The notes beneath the pieces were generated by a model, which worked only from the letters and a program-made list of their open reading frames with translations, was not told the DNA's origin and did not search any database. From Blattamonas nauphoetae (Eukaryota; Preaxostyla; Oxymonadida): a stretch of DNA of 31,888 nt. The stretch lies in NCBI GenBank assembly GCA_033064195.1, contig JARBJD010000576.1, positions 1-31,888 of the forward strand, in the 5' to 3' direction. The position numbers and the translations under genes are program-made. Positions within the stretch are counted from its first letter, which is position 1; the number at the start of each line of letters is the position of its first letter. Of this stretch, positions 19,401-27,096 are shown one piece after another.

Positions 19401-21140
19401 TCCTCGAGACAAGAGATAAGCCATTGTTGGATTGTCAATAACTGCAGTTAGTATTGGTGCTGATGCATTATCCAAGTCCACAGATCTTTCTTCATTTCTG
19501 ATTCCCTGTTCAAGACATTTCCTCACGTGATTGTCAAAGTCTCTGGTGCCTGCGCCTCTTGAATTATATGGACGACAATAGTCTTTGCAGTGTGGACAAA
19601 TCATCAATTTCGTCAACTTTTGTGGATCAGAAACGAACATCAAATGTGCATCCGACTCGAGAATGATCATCAGCAAGTTGAAGTCTCTTGCGTTCTCCAA
19701 TGGTGAGAGAAATGACTGTGAAAGAGCATAAATCCATGAACCTCCATTGTCCTTTTCAATTGCTTCGTAAATATGTACATTCACATTGAAGTGTTCTACA
19801 AATCTGTCTATTTCTGTTGAGATATTGAATCCTGGATAGTCTTTGAGAATTTTCACTAATGCTGGACTCGTGAGGTCTGAGTATTGATAGAATGAAGTGA
19901 AATGCTGCTTTGCGATCTTGATTCGTGAATCTCGACATATTTTCTTTCCATCAGCTTCTTTTCCATGAGTGAGATAAGTCAGAGCTGTGAAGATGCAAAT
20001 GTTATCTTTACAATCAACATAAAACACTGTCTGAAGAGCAATATGTTCTTTCAATCCCGGAACACAAGCACCACCATTTCGCAATCGGTACACATAAAAT
20101 GCAGCTCCATAAATGGCACATGGCACTCTCTTGGTATCGATCACTGTGACTTCAAAACAGTCTCTGATTCTTGATTTCATTGCATTTATGACGGCATCAA
20201 TGTCTTGAGGATTTTGAACTGTAATCGGAGCTGTTTTCATTGAGTTTTGATAGAATGGAGTATTCTCTTCATAAGTGGTGTTTCCATTTTGATCTGTTAC
20301 TGAATTCAGAATCGCAAAGTCAAAAGAGATCTTGAATGGGAAATTCTCTGCTGTGAATACTTCTCTGAGTCGTGCTTCAATGTCTGCAAATGATGTGATA
20401 TTATTGCGAAAATACAATTGAACTGGACCAGTAGCGTCTCGATATTGTTGATCTGCGATGTATCCTGCTGGAGCCAAATTAGCCCTCACATTCTCGAGTG
20501 CAGCAGCAAATGCTCGAACATTATCGACATCTCTCAACATCAGAGCATTCAATTGTGTTTGTGGCAGCTGAGGAAGTACAATATCTTCTTCAATTGGGAC
20601 TTGATACAAATTCAAGAATCTTCGTCTTCGTTCTTCAAAGTGAGCTAACATTTGTTGATATCTCGTTCGTTGTTCATATTCTCGGATTTCTTGATTGAGA
20701 TTCTGCTGGTGTCTTCTTCGTTGTCTTCTCTGTTCTTGATCGTGCTCAATGACTTGTTGATTTGGCTGTACAATTCGTCGTTGTCTGATCTCTTGGTTCA
20801 GTCTCATTTGGTTCTCCATTGTGTTTCTTTTCTGCTGAGCATTTGCATCAATTTGTTGTGGATTAATGGGTTGGTTATTCTGTCTTTGCATTAGTTCTTG
20901 AATCACTGGTGCCATCAAAGGATTCTGAATCGTAAATGTTCTGATGAAGTGTTCGATCTCATTGGTGTTGTTGATATCTCCTCTGAAACCATTCTGAACA
21001 AGAGCATCATTAGCAGTTTCAATCAGTCGTTTTAACGGTAATGAATCCAAATCAACCCCCAGCTTTTGAGCAAATTCATTAATGAGCTTTATTGATAAGT
21101 TCTCCATATATTTCTTACAAGATAAAAAAATTGAATTCAT
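16449..21140 (-). CDS. Protein-primed DNA polymerase B with OTU-like, zinc-finger and HNH-like parts
   Basis: The 1563-residue product would replicate the element from its protein-bound ends. The order is as follows. Residues 85-180 are Gln/Arg-rich and likely helical. An OTU-like cysteine protease-type domain follows, with DNICIFTAL (about 377-385) and AHLMFVSD (about 497-504) as the expected Cys and His regions. Next is a zinc-finger-like CPHC...HVRKC (about 513-545). The 3'-5' exonuclease has FDIET (about 595), NSANFDLP (about 742) and YNINDTLIMID (about 878). An HNH-like insert is CAICG...LDRIDCSPSHTKENC...CVYCN..K (about 992-1037). The polymerase motifs are DNNSLYPS (A, about 1120), KLILNSCYGY (B, about 1303) and YCDTDS (C, about 1398). 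The OTU-like and zinc-finger N-terminus is common in Polinton polymerases. The HNH-like insert between the exonuclease and polymerase parts is less familiar to me. A start at the internal Met of MENLSIKL is also possible. The frame looks whole. Confidence 0.92.
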   Translation of the reverse strand: MNSIFLSCKKYMENLSIKLINEFAQKLGVDLDSLPLKRLIETANDALVQNGFRGDINNTNEIEHFIRTFTIQNPLMAPVIQELMQRQNNQPINPQQIDANAQQKRNTMENQMRLNQEIRQRRIVQPNQQVIEHDQEQRRQRRRHQQNLNQEIREYEQRTRYQQMLAHFEERRRRFLNLYQVPIEEDIVLPQLPQTQLNALMLRDVDNVRAFAAALENVRANLAPAGYIADQQYRDATGPVQLYFRNNITSFADIEARLREVFTAENFPFKISFDFAILNSVTDQNGNTTYEENTPFYQNSMKTAPITVQNPQDIDAVINAMKSRIRDCFEVTVIDTKRVPCAIYGAAFYVYRLRNGGACVPGLKEHIALQTVFYVDCKDNICIFTALTYLTHGKEADGKKICRDSRIKIAKQHFTSFYQYSDLTSPALVKILKDYPGFNISTEIDRFVEHFNVNVHIYEAIEKDNGGSWIYALSQSFLSPLENARDFNLLMIILESDAHLMFVSDPQKLTKLMICPHCKDYCRPYNSRGAGTRDFDNHVRKCLEQGIRNEERSVDLDNASAPILTAVIDNPTMAYLLSRGRMNEYKYTDQFLTFDIETIIGEFSMDLPQSENTQEKSTVLNKHHLYSLAFSSSLPYSQTRKDVNRLECSYDNSGRKSVYLDKSFESMKDNEEEWIKMCLKAGLIDADLTKEKIQKQSHNIGFIHFIINDMFTEALRIQKYQQYSDPEIPSNKYVTVMGWNSANFDLPVIMNALHFTQWSIYEPPLGSAKCPKQLVVRHKKLQVSLRFLDAMNFVSPQSLKSFVQDFGDGTDSKGIFPYEAINITNVEEELNKAEPFPEDAFYSHVKNESLLKDLSYSDYVEDAKRFSTRREYLKNYNINDTLIMIDLIQKLIQWFAAGRVDMLQFVSCPAAAVNLRNMSTYFPSLYSDSPPYADFDINATYVVKTYEKAYDLTLAKWKYMVKNYEYQDERADRDSSQNVNDNDYEWMTELIKKGCAICGASFTHQNQPTLDRIDCSPSHTKENCQPCCVYCNVVKSNRDEHLTKLKIKLRQYAQIHKLQMTLTDERVYRLLRSGITGGLSNVMHRLNRSGIDTIHRFEYDSANKKVIDKDTGTLMTHILCLDNNSLYPSVSASVPHKAVKYTNNRMYMPGSVKFYTTKKEVMLKIIKERKDLFAVKVKGHIREDRINDFINIPPIVQTINIRPDQMCSKDTLEAMRNCGVPEGKSEKKVTQLLSTFGEYRVFNSYDLWFLIDDCAFEIDDVSEMAVFEKNTAFNGFITSMIQRRIAAIEAGNTGMEKFCKLILNSCYGYDSLNTEKYKRSYLLNREQTFLKHLYPDFLSTDQIGKDLYLVDVKPKKFKCKTALQSAFFTLENAKYWFFNFYNNFLTKCCDEQKFHFIYCDTDSLSIAIAGDQNKDCHQGLSAIVSNQQFHDKNVFQWLPNPKCGIKSRKKLLGLSVEKEGDFMIALSPKCYFISEKNTPVHKAIKGISLARNSHLDQSQFIKANETKQPIEGENVNFQMKEDSMVTVLVKKNALTSIHTKMMVLPNGSCAPFIDGLNREDYLY

Positions 21141-21175
21141 AAATTAAAATCTGATTTTTTATTTCCGTAGAAAAG
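21141..21175. promoter_or_regulatory. Divergent promoter region, polymerase / 91-aa protein
   Basis: Only 35 bases separate the two start codons. The plus strand has GATTTTTTATTTCC, the T-rich box, 12 bases before the ATG at 21176. On the minus strand CAGATTTTAATTT precedes the polymerase ATG. Both genes must use very short leaders. Confidence 0.5.
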
Positions 21176-21451
21176 ATGTCAACAAAAGTGAAAGGACGAC
21201 CAAAGTTTTATCAATCAGAAAGTGATGCCAAGAATGCAATTCGCCTAAGCAAAAGAGAATGGTACTATCGAAACCAACTGAAGAAGCAAGAGTTTGATTC
21301 ACAATTGAGTGATGTACAAAAGCGATTAATACAGTTAGTATCAACAAAAATAATTAAGGATGATGAATTGGTTTCACAATGCCTGAGACAATTGCACGAT
21401 TCCATTGATGATCAGGATTCGTTGAGAATTAACCCCAACGTTGATTCTTAG
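21176..21451 (+). CDS. Small basic protein, possible DNA-binding regulator
   Basis: The 91-residue product starts MSTKVKGRPKFYQSESDAKN, with an AT-hook-like KGRPK core. A Lys/Arg-rich helix (RLSKREWYYRNQLKKQEF) and a leucine-spaced helix (LSDVQKRLIQLVSTKII) follow. The layout of a basic helix followed by a leucine-spaced helix resembles a short DNA-binding and dimerising protein such as a bZIP-like factor, but I do not recognise a family. It is divergent from the polymerase with 35 bases between starts, and its 3' end overlaps the end of the next gene by 23 bases tail to tail. Control of the polymerase promoter is a reasonable guess. The standard T-rich box precedes it. Confidence 0.6.
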   Translation: MSTKVKGRPKFYQSESDAKNAIRLSKREWYYRNQLKKQEFDSQLSDVQKRLIQLVSTKIIKDDELVSQCLRQLHDSIDDQDSLRINPNVDS

Positions 21452-21761
21452 ATTCAATTGCATTTGCGAGACGTTTAACAATGTCTTCTAGCACTGTTAT
21501 TCTAGACATAAAATCATCATATTTTTGTGGCGAATCAGTGTAAGTCATCGTTGAGGAACCACCATAGTAGTCCTTTCGAAGTGCGATTACACCTTTGGTT
21601 TTCGTTATTCTGTCTCCATCAATCTTTATCATTTTGTTGAGCTTATTCGTGGTATATCGTTTCAGAATCTCTCCATTCTTGTTTAAATACATCTGAAAAC
21701 TTTCAATTGAATCTAAATTTATCTGTTCTGGTTCAAATGGTTCAAAAACTGTTAGACTCAT
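21429..21761 (-). CDS. Small protein with C-terminal coiled coil, unknown role
   Basis: The 110-residue product starts MSLTVFEPFEPEQINLDS and ends with a heptad-like helix (FMSRITVLEDIVKRLANAIE). The middle, MYLNKNGEILKRYTTNKLNK, is Lys-rich and may be a small beta region. I recognise no family. It lies between the polymerase/basic-protein pair and the packaging ATPase. No clear T-rich box precedes its ATG, unlike most genes here. The DNA between it and the ATPase stop codon (21762-21874) contains repeated CATTT/ATCATTT words and no gene. A capsid-assembly or scaffold-like function is possible but unsupported. Confidence 0.55.
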   Translation of the reverse strand: MSLTVFEPFEPEQINLDSIESFQMYLNKNGEILKRYTTNKLNKMIKIDGDRITKTKGVIALRKDYYGGSSTMTYTDSPQKYDDFMSRITVLEDIVKRLANAIESKNQRWG

Positions 21762-21874
21762 TTAGAATGAATTAACAAAGTGTAAAATCATTTTGAAAAT
21801 AACATTAATGCATTTGGAATCATTTGAAACCATTTCAAAAATATCTAAACCATTTCGAATCAATCAGAATCGTT

Positions 21875-22762
21875 TTAAACCATGAGGTACTCAATGTGAA
21901 CGGTTTGACCATATCGAAAGATTGCTGCTTGTTGCTTCGTTAATTGTTTATAAGTACTCCAAAACTCTTTGCATTCCATCGGGGCATTCAGTTGATTGAA
22001 AACTCTTCTGATTCGCTCATTATTGAAGCCTCCAAAGATCCATAATGAATCAATGTTTGACTTCATATCTGGAGACAAAGAGAATAGCTCATGAATGGTG
22101 AGAAATAATGTGAATTTTGGTTGACGATTCTCCAGTAAGAAGTCCATCAGAATTGAAGGATTCGCTTTTGTTCTTCGCTCACTGAGGATTCTTCTGCAGT
22201 CGTCAAGGAGTATCATTGTTTGAAGATTACGTTCTCGAAATGAATCAAGATGGAGTGTTTTCAGTCTTGATTTCCTTGACTGATCTGTCACTGTTTCTTC
22301 CCAGTGATTGTCGATAATTTCTTCGTATGCTGCTTTCGCTGTTGAAAGATTCTCCAGAAATGCGAATATCTCATTATACTTCACCTTCACAATTGGAATC
22401 CTTATTAATGATTTGGATCGTTGAAAAGTGCCATCATTGTGCTTATCAGTAACGTAGACAAATAAGTGAAATCTCTCATTTTGGAGTGGCACTTCCTGGA
22501 CTTTCAGTAGTTCTCTGAGGACATTAAAGGTCTTCCCACTTCCTCTATTTCCAATGAGCACATTAACACTATTGCGATTGAACCGTAGTTCAGGATGAAT
22601 AGCACTTGGCAGCTCTTTTCCGACATTAGTGGTCTTCACTTGTTGCAGTCTCTGATTGACATATTCTGAAATTGATAGATCATCGAATGAATTGTACGAC
22701 ATCTTTTGTGTTAAGTTGCTTCCTTGTTTTCTTCTTGGTGTGATTTGTTTTTGATGAAACAT
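21875..22762 (-). CDS. FtsK/HerA-type (A32-like) genome-packaging ATPase
   Basis: The 295-residue product has a Walker A motif, VLIGNRGSGKTFNVL, at about residues 65-80, and a Walker B, TMILLDDCRRIL, at about 181-192. A conserved LFLTIHELFSLS stretch follows, of the kind holding the sensor residue. Its size and motif order match the packaging ATPases of Polintons, virophages and nucleocytoplasmic large DNA viruses, which pump DNA into preformed capsids at one vertex. It is divergent from the 342-aa gene with 34 bases between starts. The frame looks whole. The family call is firm; action on this element's capsid is inferred. Confidence 0.9.
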   Translation of the reverse strand: MFHQKQITPRRKQGSNLTQKMSYNSFDDLSISEYVNQRLQQVKTTNVGKELPSAIHPELRFNRNSVNVLIGNRGSGKTFNVLRELLKVQEVPLQNERFHLFVYVTDKHNDGTFQRSKSLIRIPIVKVKYNEIFAFLENLSTAKAAYEEIIDNHWEETVTDQSRKSRLKTLHLDSFRERNLQTMILLDDCRRILSERRTKANPSILMDFLLENRQPKFTLFLTIHELFSLSPDMKSNIDSLWIFGGFNNERIRRVFNQLNAPMECKEFWSTYKQLTKQQAAIFRYGQTVHIEYLMV

Positions 22763-22796
22763 TTATTTACAAATTAAATATTTTATTTCTTACTAA
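22763..22796. promoter_or_regulatory. Divergent promoter region, ATPase / 342-aa protein
   Basis: The 34-base gap contains TATTTTATTTCTTAC just before the plus-strand ATG at 22797. On the minus strand, AAATATTTAATTTGTAAATA precedes the ATPase ATG. One short AT-rich segment must serve both genes. Confidence 0.5.
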
Positions 22797-23825
22797 ATGA
22801 ACGATCAAAAAATACTTCAACAGATTCAACAAAGAAATCCTACACAATCGAAGAGGAAGAAAGGCGTCAATCCCTTCAAACAAAGCACCAAAGATAAACT
22901 AGCCAGACATGCAGCGAGTAACATACTAACAGAACAGGATTATGATCTCAGATATGAAGATGCTTTTCGTTCTGCTCGAAGTGCACAAGCAATGATTGAT
23001 TCAAATCCGAAACGATATGGTGGTTGGAATGTCCTTGTGGAAGACAGAGATGGGGATGGATACAATGACGATGTGATAGTGGTTGACAAGAATGGGATTG
23101 AACGCTATTGGAATGGTGGAAAGATTGCGAAGAGACGTGAGGGCTTGTATAGAAACGCTTGGACAGCTGCAAATCCGACAAAACAAGAACGAAAACAACA
23201 AAAGTATGCTACATTTAAGATGCTTGAACGTCCGAGAATAGATGCACAATGGAAGGAGTTTAAGAAGACAAAAATATGGAACGACAATCCTGATTTGCCA
23301 CCTGATGAAATTAGTCCATATCAAGTGTCATTGTGGATTGCGAAGGAAGCTATGAAATTCCTGAAAATTCGTTGTTCAAGTACAGCAACTGGTCAACCAA
23401 ACCAAGCCATCGGTGTGTATTCTCTTGGTGATTTCGCAAAGATTCGTTCAGGATTAGCGACTCATATGAATCGAGGAATATTAATTCCATTTCTGAGTGA
23501 CTTTTGGGATTACAATTTCTTTGCTGATCCGAATGGTTTACTGAAAAAGAAATCATTTATGAAGATTGTAACGAAACGCTTGAATTCATATCCCAATCCA
23601 AGAGCTGCTGGTTTTGATTTACTAAGGGGAAATAATATCACACCAGAAAGCCCTATTGCTCCTGTGTATACAATACTCCATAGTGGTGAAAATATGGTGG
23701 CAGCATTCGCACGAACATGGAATCCAGTTGACTATACAGGACCTCGAGTGTTGGATACACTTCCGAATGAACATAATTTGAGCGCTACACTAGGTCAAAC
23801 TGACGTAATGTATTTCACTAGTTGA
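22797..23825 (+). CDS. 342-aa element protein with a calcium-loop-like motif
   Basis: I do not recognise the family. The N-terminus is very basic (QQRNPTQSKRKKGVNPFKQS), suggesting contact with DNA or nuclear import. Residues 82-100 read EDRDGDGYNDDVIVVDKNG, with the Asp spacing of a dockerin or thrombospondin type 3 calcium loop. The basic stretch near 110-145 (KIAKRREGLYRNAW, KQERKQQKY) is followed by a mixed alpha/beta C-terminal half without clear motifs. It is the first of the plus-strand virion-type gene series that runs to the capsid genes, so a minor virion or core protein is the best guess. The frame looks whole. Confidence 0.7.
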   Translation: MNDQKILQQIQQRNPTQSKRKKGVNPFKQSTKDKLARHAASNILTEQDYDLRYEDAFRSARSAQAMIDSNPKRYGGWNVLVEDRDGDGYNDDVIVVDKNGIERYWNGGKIAKRREGLYRNAWTAANPTKQERKQQKYATFKMLERPRIDAQWKEFKKTKIWNDNPDLPPDEISPYQVSLWIAKEAMKFLKIRCSSTATGQPNQAIGVYSLGDFAKIRSGLATHMNRGILIPFLSDFWDYNFFADPNGLLKKKSFMKIVTKRLNSYPNPRAAGFDLLRGNNITPESPIAPVYTILHSGENMVAAFARTWNPVDYTGPRVLDTLPNEHNLSATLGQTDVMYFTS

Positions 23826-23849
23826 TCAAAACAAAAATGAATATATCAC

Positions 23850-23861
23850 TTTTTTATTTTT
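23850..23861 (+). promoter_or_regulatory. T-rich box before the 198-aa gene
   Basis: ACTTTTTTATTTTTAC lies 7 bases before the ATG at 23868. It is one of the clearest copies of the element-wide box. Confidence 0.55.
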
Positions 23862-23867
23862 ACTAAA

Positions 23868-24464
23868 ATGCAACCAATTCTCAGTTGTCAATTTACAAAA
23901 CACACAAGTTCTTCTTCAGTACCAACATCAATCACCAACAATGTAATCATCGAAGATCGAAGCAAAGCTGGAGTGGATAATAGAGGTTCGAAAATGGAGA
24001 TGGATCGTGTTTGCTCTGAACCTGTGGTAACTACTGAACGAGGTGCCTATGATCCTCCGCTTGAGACATATCCATCAGCTCCGATCCAAAGTCGAACAAT
24101 TCCACTGAGGGAATACGAATCGAATAATACAGCATTCAAAGATCAGTTGTTGCTAGTATACAAGAATGCATTCGCTTGTGAAAAGAAACTACTGAATAAT
24201 CTCATTGAACCATCAAAGAAACTGATCACAAACCAGAGTGATTTATGTGCTCTCATTGCGACTCTCACTGGGATCAATGATGTGGTGATTGAACTTGATG
24301 ATTTATCTGAGAAGTGTTTATGCATGAATAAACTCCCGATCTTTCGAACCATTTTCAAGATTCTCGTTGGTGGAAAGGATATGAGTATTGCCTTTAATGA
24401 AGCTTACAATACTATTCTCAATTATGGCATTTCTCTCACTAAAGCAATTCCGAGATACAATTAA
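23868..24464 (+). CDS. 198-aa element protein, unknown
   Basis: I do not recognise a family. The first 85 or so residues are Ser/Thr/Pro-rich and likely unstructured (HTSSSSVPTSITNN, PPLETYPSAPIQSRTIPL). The remainder is predicted by eye to be mainly helical (FKDQLLLVYKNAFACEKKLL, IFRTIFKILVGGKD) and contains several Cys residues. There is no signal peptide or clear membrane segment. Its position between the 342-aa gene and the MAPG pair, with the standard box before its start, suggests a virion-associated role. The frame looks whole. Confidence 0.65.
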   Translation: MQPILSCQFTKHTSSSSVPTSITNNVIIEDRSKAGVDNRGSKMEMDRVCSEPVVTTERGAYDPPLETYPSAPIQSRTIPLREYESNNTAFKDQLLLVYKNAFACEKKLLNNLIEPSKKLITNQSDLCALIATLTGINDVVIELDDLSEKCLCMNKLPIFRTIFKILVGGKDMSIAFNEAYNTILNYGISLTKAIPRYN

Positions 24465-24474
24465 TAATGAATTG

Positions 24475-24489
24475 TATTTTTTATTTTTA
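24475..24489 (+). promoter_or_regulatory. T-rich box before the first MAPG gene
   Basis: TATTTTTTATTTTTAC is followed by ATAAATG at 24491-24497. It matches the box before capsid gene B almost exactly. Confidence 0.55.
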
Positions 24490-24494
24490 CATAA

Positions 24495-24791
24495 ATGGCA
24501 CCAGGAAGTTTCAACAAACTCAAAAATATCGGCAAACAGTTCTTTCAATTCATCAAACCTCTAGCTCCAACATTGCTTCAAGTAGGTGGTGGATTACTCT
24601 CTCAAACGAACAGTAAATTCGGACAAACAGCAGGAGGAATACTGAATGGTTTAGGAGGAATGATGGACACTTATCAACAAAACAAGGCAATGAATCGTGG
24701 ATTTGACCAGCAATATAGTCCAGAAGTCAACCAGAATCTCGGAAGGAGTGGTAGTCAGTCCCAAAATCCAATGATACAATTTCGACAATAA
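24495..24791 (+). CDS. MAPG protein 1: small amphipathic, Gly/Gln-rich protein
   Basis: The 98-residue product begins MAPGSFNKLKNIGKQFFQFI, a stretch that would form an amphipathic, cationic helix, followed by LAPTLLQVGGGLLSQ and a glycine-rich hydrophobic segment (AGGILNGLGGMM). The C-terminal third is Gln/Asn/Ser-rich. The N-terminal pattern MAPG-x3-KL-x3-GK is shared with the next gene, so the two are probable paralogues or share a functional leader. The length and amphipathic start recall small capsid-internal, membrane-active proteins such as adenovirus pVI; that is analogy only. The frame looks whole. Confidence 0.65.
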   Translation: MAPGSFNKLKNIGKQFFQFIKPLAPTLLQVGGGLLSQTNSKFGQTAGGILNGLGGMMDTYQQNKAMNRGFDQQYSPEVNQNLGRSGSQSQNPMIQFRQ

Positions 24792-24810
24792 TAAAGTTGT
24801 AATTCAATAT

Positions 24811-24820
24811 TTTTATTTTT
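24811..24820 (+). promoter_or_regulatory. T-rich box before the second MAPG gene
   Basis: AATATTTTTATTTTTC is followed by ATAAATG, with the start codon at 24826. The arrangement is the same as before the first MAPG gene. Confidence 0.55.
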
Positions 24821-24825
24821 CATAA

Positions 24826-25125
24826 ATGGCACCAGGTTGGTTATCAAAATTAGCAGCAGTTGGCAAAAATATACTCAGAGTTGGAGCTCCATTTCTGAAT
24901 CTAATACCCTTTGTTGGACCATTGATTTCTAAGGTCGCACAGACAGGTGTTGAGATGATTCCAGATGTGAAATCGGACCAGCAAATCCATGCCGAAAAGA
25001 TGGCACAATGTGAGCAAGCAATCAATGAAGGAAACACAGCAGTTGCGAACAAACTCAGAGGAGAAATAATGAAACTGGAAGAAAAGCTGAAACCGAAAGC
25101 GAAGAAACCAAAAAAGAAAAAGTAA
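24826..25125 (+). CDS. MAPG protein 2: small amphipathic protein with basic tail
   Basis: The 99-residue product begins MAPGWLSKLAAVGKNILRVG and continues into a hydrophobic segment with Pro and Gly (APFLNLIPFVGPLISKVAQ). It then has a helical acidic/Gln-rich middle and ends in a Lys-rich tail (KLKPKAKKPKKKK). The amphipathic head plus strongly basic tail would suit a protein that contacts both membrane or capsid and DNA. It shares its start pattern with MAPG protein 1, lies 34 bases downstream of it, and immediately precedes the likely major capsid gene. I know no named family for it. The frame looks whole. Confidence 0.65.
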   Translation: MAPGWLSKLAAVGKNILRVGAPFLNLIPFVGPLISKVAQTGVEMIPDVKSDQQIHAEKMAQCEQAINEGNTAVANKLRGEIMKLEEKLKPKAKKPKKKK

Positions 25126-25150
25126 CTAGAGTTAAAGCATAAATGGAATT

Positions 25151-25160
25151 TTTTATTTTT
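25151..25160 (+). promoter_or_regulatory. T-rich box before capsid gene A
   Basis: GAATTTTTTATTTTTG is followed by TTAAAATG. The box decides the start: the in-frame ATG at 25143 lies before the box, so the one at 25167 is preferred. Confidence 0.5.
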
Positions 25161-25166
25161 GTTAAA

Positions 25167-27049
25167 ATGAACTCGCATATAACACATCTGACAAACAAAA
25201 GAACTGGAGCTACATCATTGACTGGAAATACCACTGGAAGGATAGAATACACACGAGATGACATGGGTCAAATTCAACAACAACTCAGGTCCGAACATTT
25301 CATTAATTACCTAATGAATGATGGGGCACACAGTACTTCGATTCAAGAATTGAAACCATCAGAGAATGCACGCTTCTACACAGGACAAGAGATAATCATT
25401 CCGTTGACTGGCAATCAGGACATTTGTCAAATTGATGATTCATTCATTACGTTCACAATGACAGTGAAACTGAGAATCAACAATTGGCAAACTACAGCTG
25501 GAAAGGTTGGTTCATTGATGAATGAGAGAATATTCATGTTCGTGGGACTCAAACATTCTGCATCAATCTTTCGCGACCTCACTGTTCTTCACAAAAACCA
25601 GAGAATCATAAGCACAACAAACAATGATATATCAATGGAGTCTCACATCTACAATATGATCAAACCGAAGAGTCAATTGGAGAATCGAAAACACTCGCAC
25701 ACTCCCTGGAAAAAAAATGCTTGGACTCATGATGAATCGGTTGCTGGTGTCTACATTCCACTTTCTGATTTCACAACAACATCTGGAACAGGAGTATTCC
25801 AAGACAGTATTGATGTACCAATTCGTGTGTCAATCAATCTTGAAGATCTTCTCATTTTCTCAGGGATGACTGACTATCCAAGATGCCTCTTTGGAGATCT
25901 GAAATTGAGTGTTCACATGAATGAAGATGCTTTCGTTTGTTGTCCAGTTAATCCTGAACTCACCTTGAACAATACACTCTCGTTAATAATAAGTGACTAT
26001 AAATCGTTATGTCCTCCAATTCAAAGTTCTATTCAAAACTGTCAATCTACTCGTCCATATTTCTTTAACAATCTTGTCACCTCATGCACTAAGAACTTCG
26101 TTCAGATTGGTCAATCATTCAGGATACCAGCAGTTACTCAAGATATCACAATTAATTCAGCTGGAACTATCACAAAAGAACCAGAATATGTGGATCAGTC
26201 CATCTCACTTAACGTCATTACGTATCAAATTGATGATGTATTGCATGAGCTCTGGATACAATATGAAAAAGATGCAAAGAGAATCTGAAGAAGATGTATC
26301 AGAATCGTCCTGGAACAATTCCGGCTGAGAAGATATCGTTTTATCCATTTCAGAAGACACCAACGGAAACAGGTATTGATTGTACTCAGCAAATGGTACT
26401 TGTGAACGCAAAGGATATTCTGCTCCTGTTTCGTCACTACGAGAATGAAGTCACTTGTTTCCATAATCCAATGCAGAAGAATCTTCAGGTGAATCTACAA
26501 AACAGGTATTTTCCAGAACAACCGACAACCACAATTGGAGCTCGCTTTTATCAGTTCGCCTTGTCGACACTCAATCTCGATTCGTATCTAGCTGTTCCTG
26601 ATGATTTGGAGCGATCATTGACGGATTCTCTCGTTGAACAGAAACTCTCTGGTGATCGGAATTATGAAAAAGAGACAATGACAAGAGTACGCCCGATTCA
26701 TGACAATACTGACTTCCTTTTGTGCTTTCCAACTCAGAGAAATGGTTGTCCAACAAACTGCAATGATTCAATCAGTTCCAGAGGTCAGAATGTTGCAGTC
26801 ACATTGAGATCACATCCGATTTATCAAGGAGTGATTGATACCTACTACAATGTTCTTGATACAAGTCAAGGAATTCCTGAAAAGCTTGGAATGATGACAA
26901 CATTTACACATCCTCCAGCACCTATTCTAGCGACTACTGCAACAACGTGGTGGGTACTACGCTTCAGTAACGATGAACCTAGAGTCGAGTACTATCCAAA
27001 TCACACACTGAAAGCATTGCACCAAGATCTCGGTATCGTTCCAAATTGA
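25167..27049 (+). pseudogene. Capsid protein A, likely double jelly-roll major capsid (broken copy)
   Basis: The region is about 1.9 kb, a usual size for Polinton major capsid genes. Recognisable blocks in order are ARFYTGQEIIIPLTGNQD, SASIFRDLTVLHKNQRII, HDESVAGVYIPLSDFTTTSG, LFGDLKLSVHMNEDAFVCC, FHNPMQKNLQVNLQNRYFP and THPPAPILATTATTWWVL near the end. The beta-rich, Asn/Thr-rich content and the order of these blocks are matched, in weaker form, by the next gene, which indicates an old duplication. It appears broken in about one place. The start was chosen as the ATG following the T-rich box. The family assignment is by gene context and general character, with no structure available. Confidence 0.75.
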
Positions 27050-27080
27050 AAACAGTAAAAGAAAATTATGATATTGTATT

Positions 27081-27090
27081 TTTTATTTTT
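27081..27090 (+). promoter_or_regulatory. T-rich box before capsid gene B
   Basis: GTATTTTTTATTTTTCT and then ATAAATG, identical to the box before the left copy of the same gene (7308-7321). Confidence 0.6.
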
Positions 27091-27096
27091 CTATAA

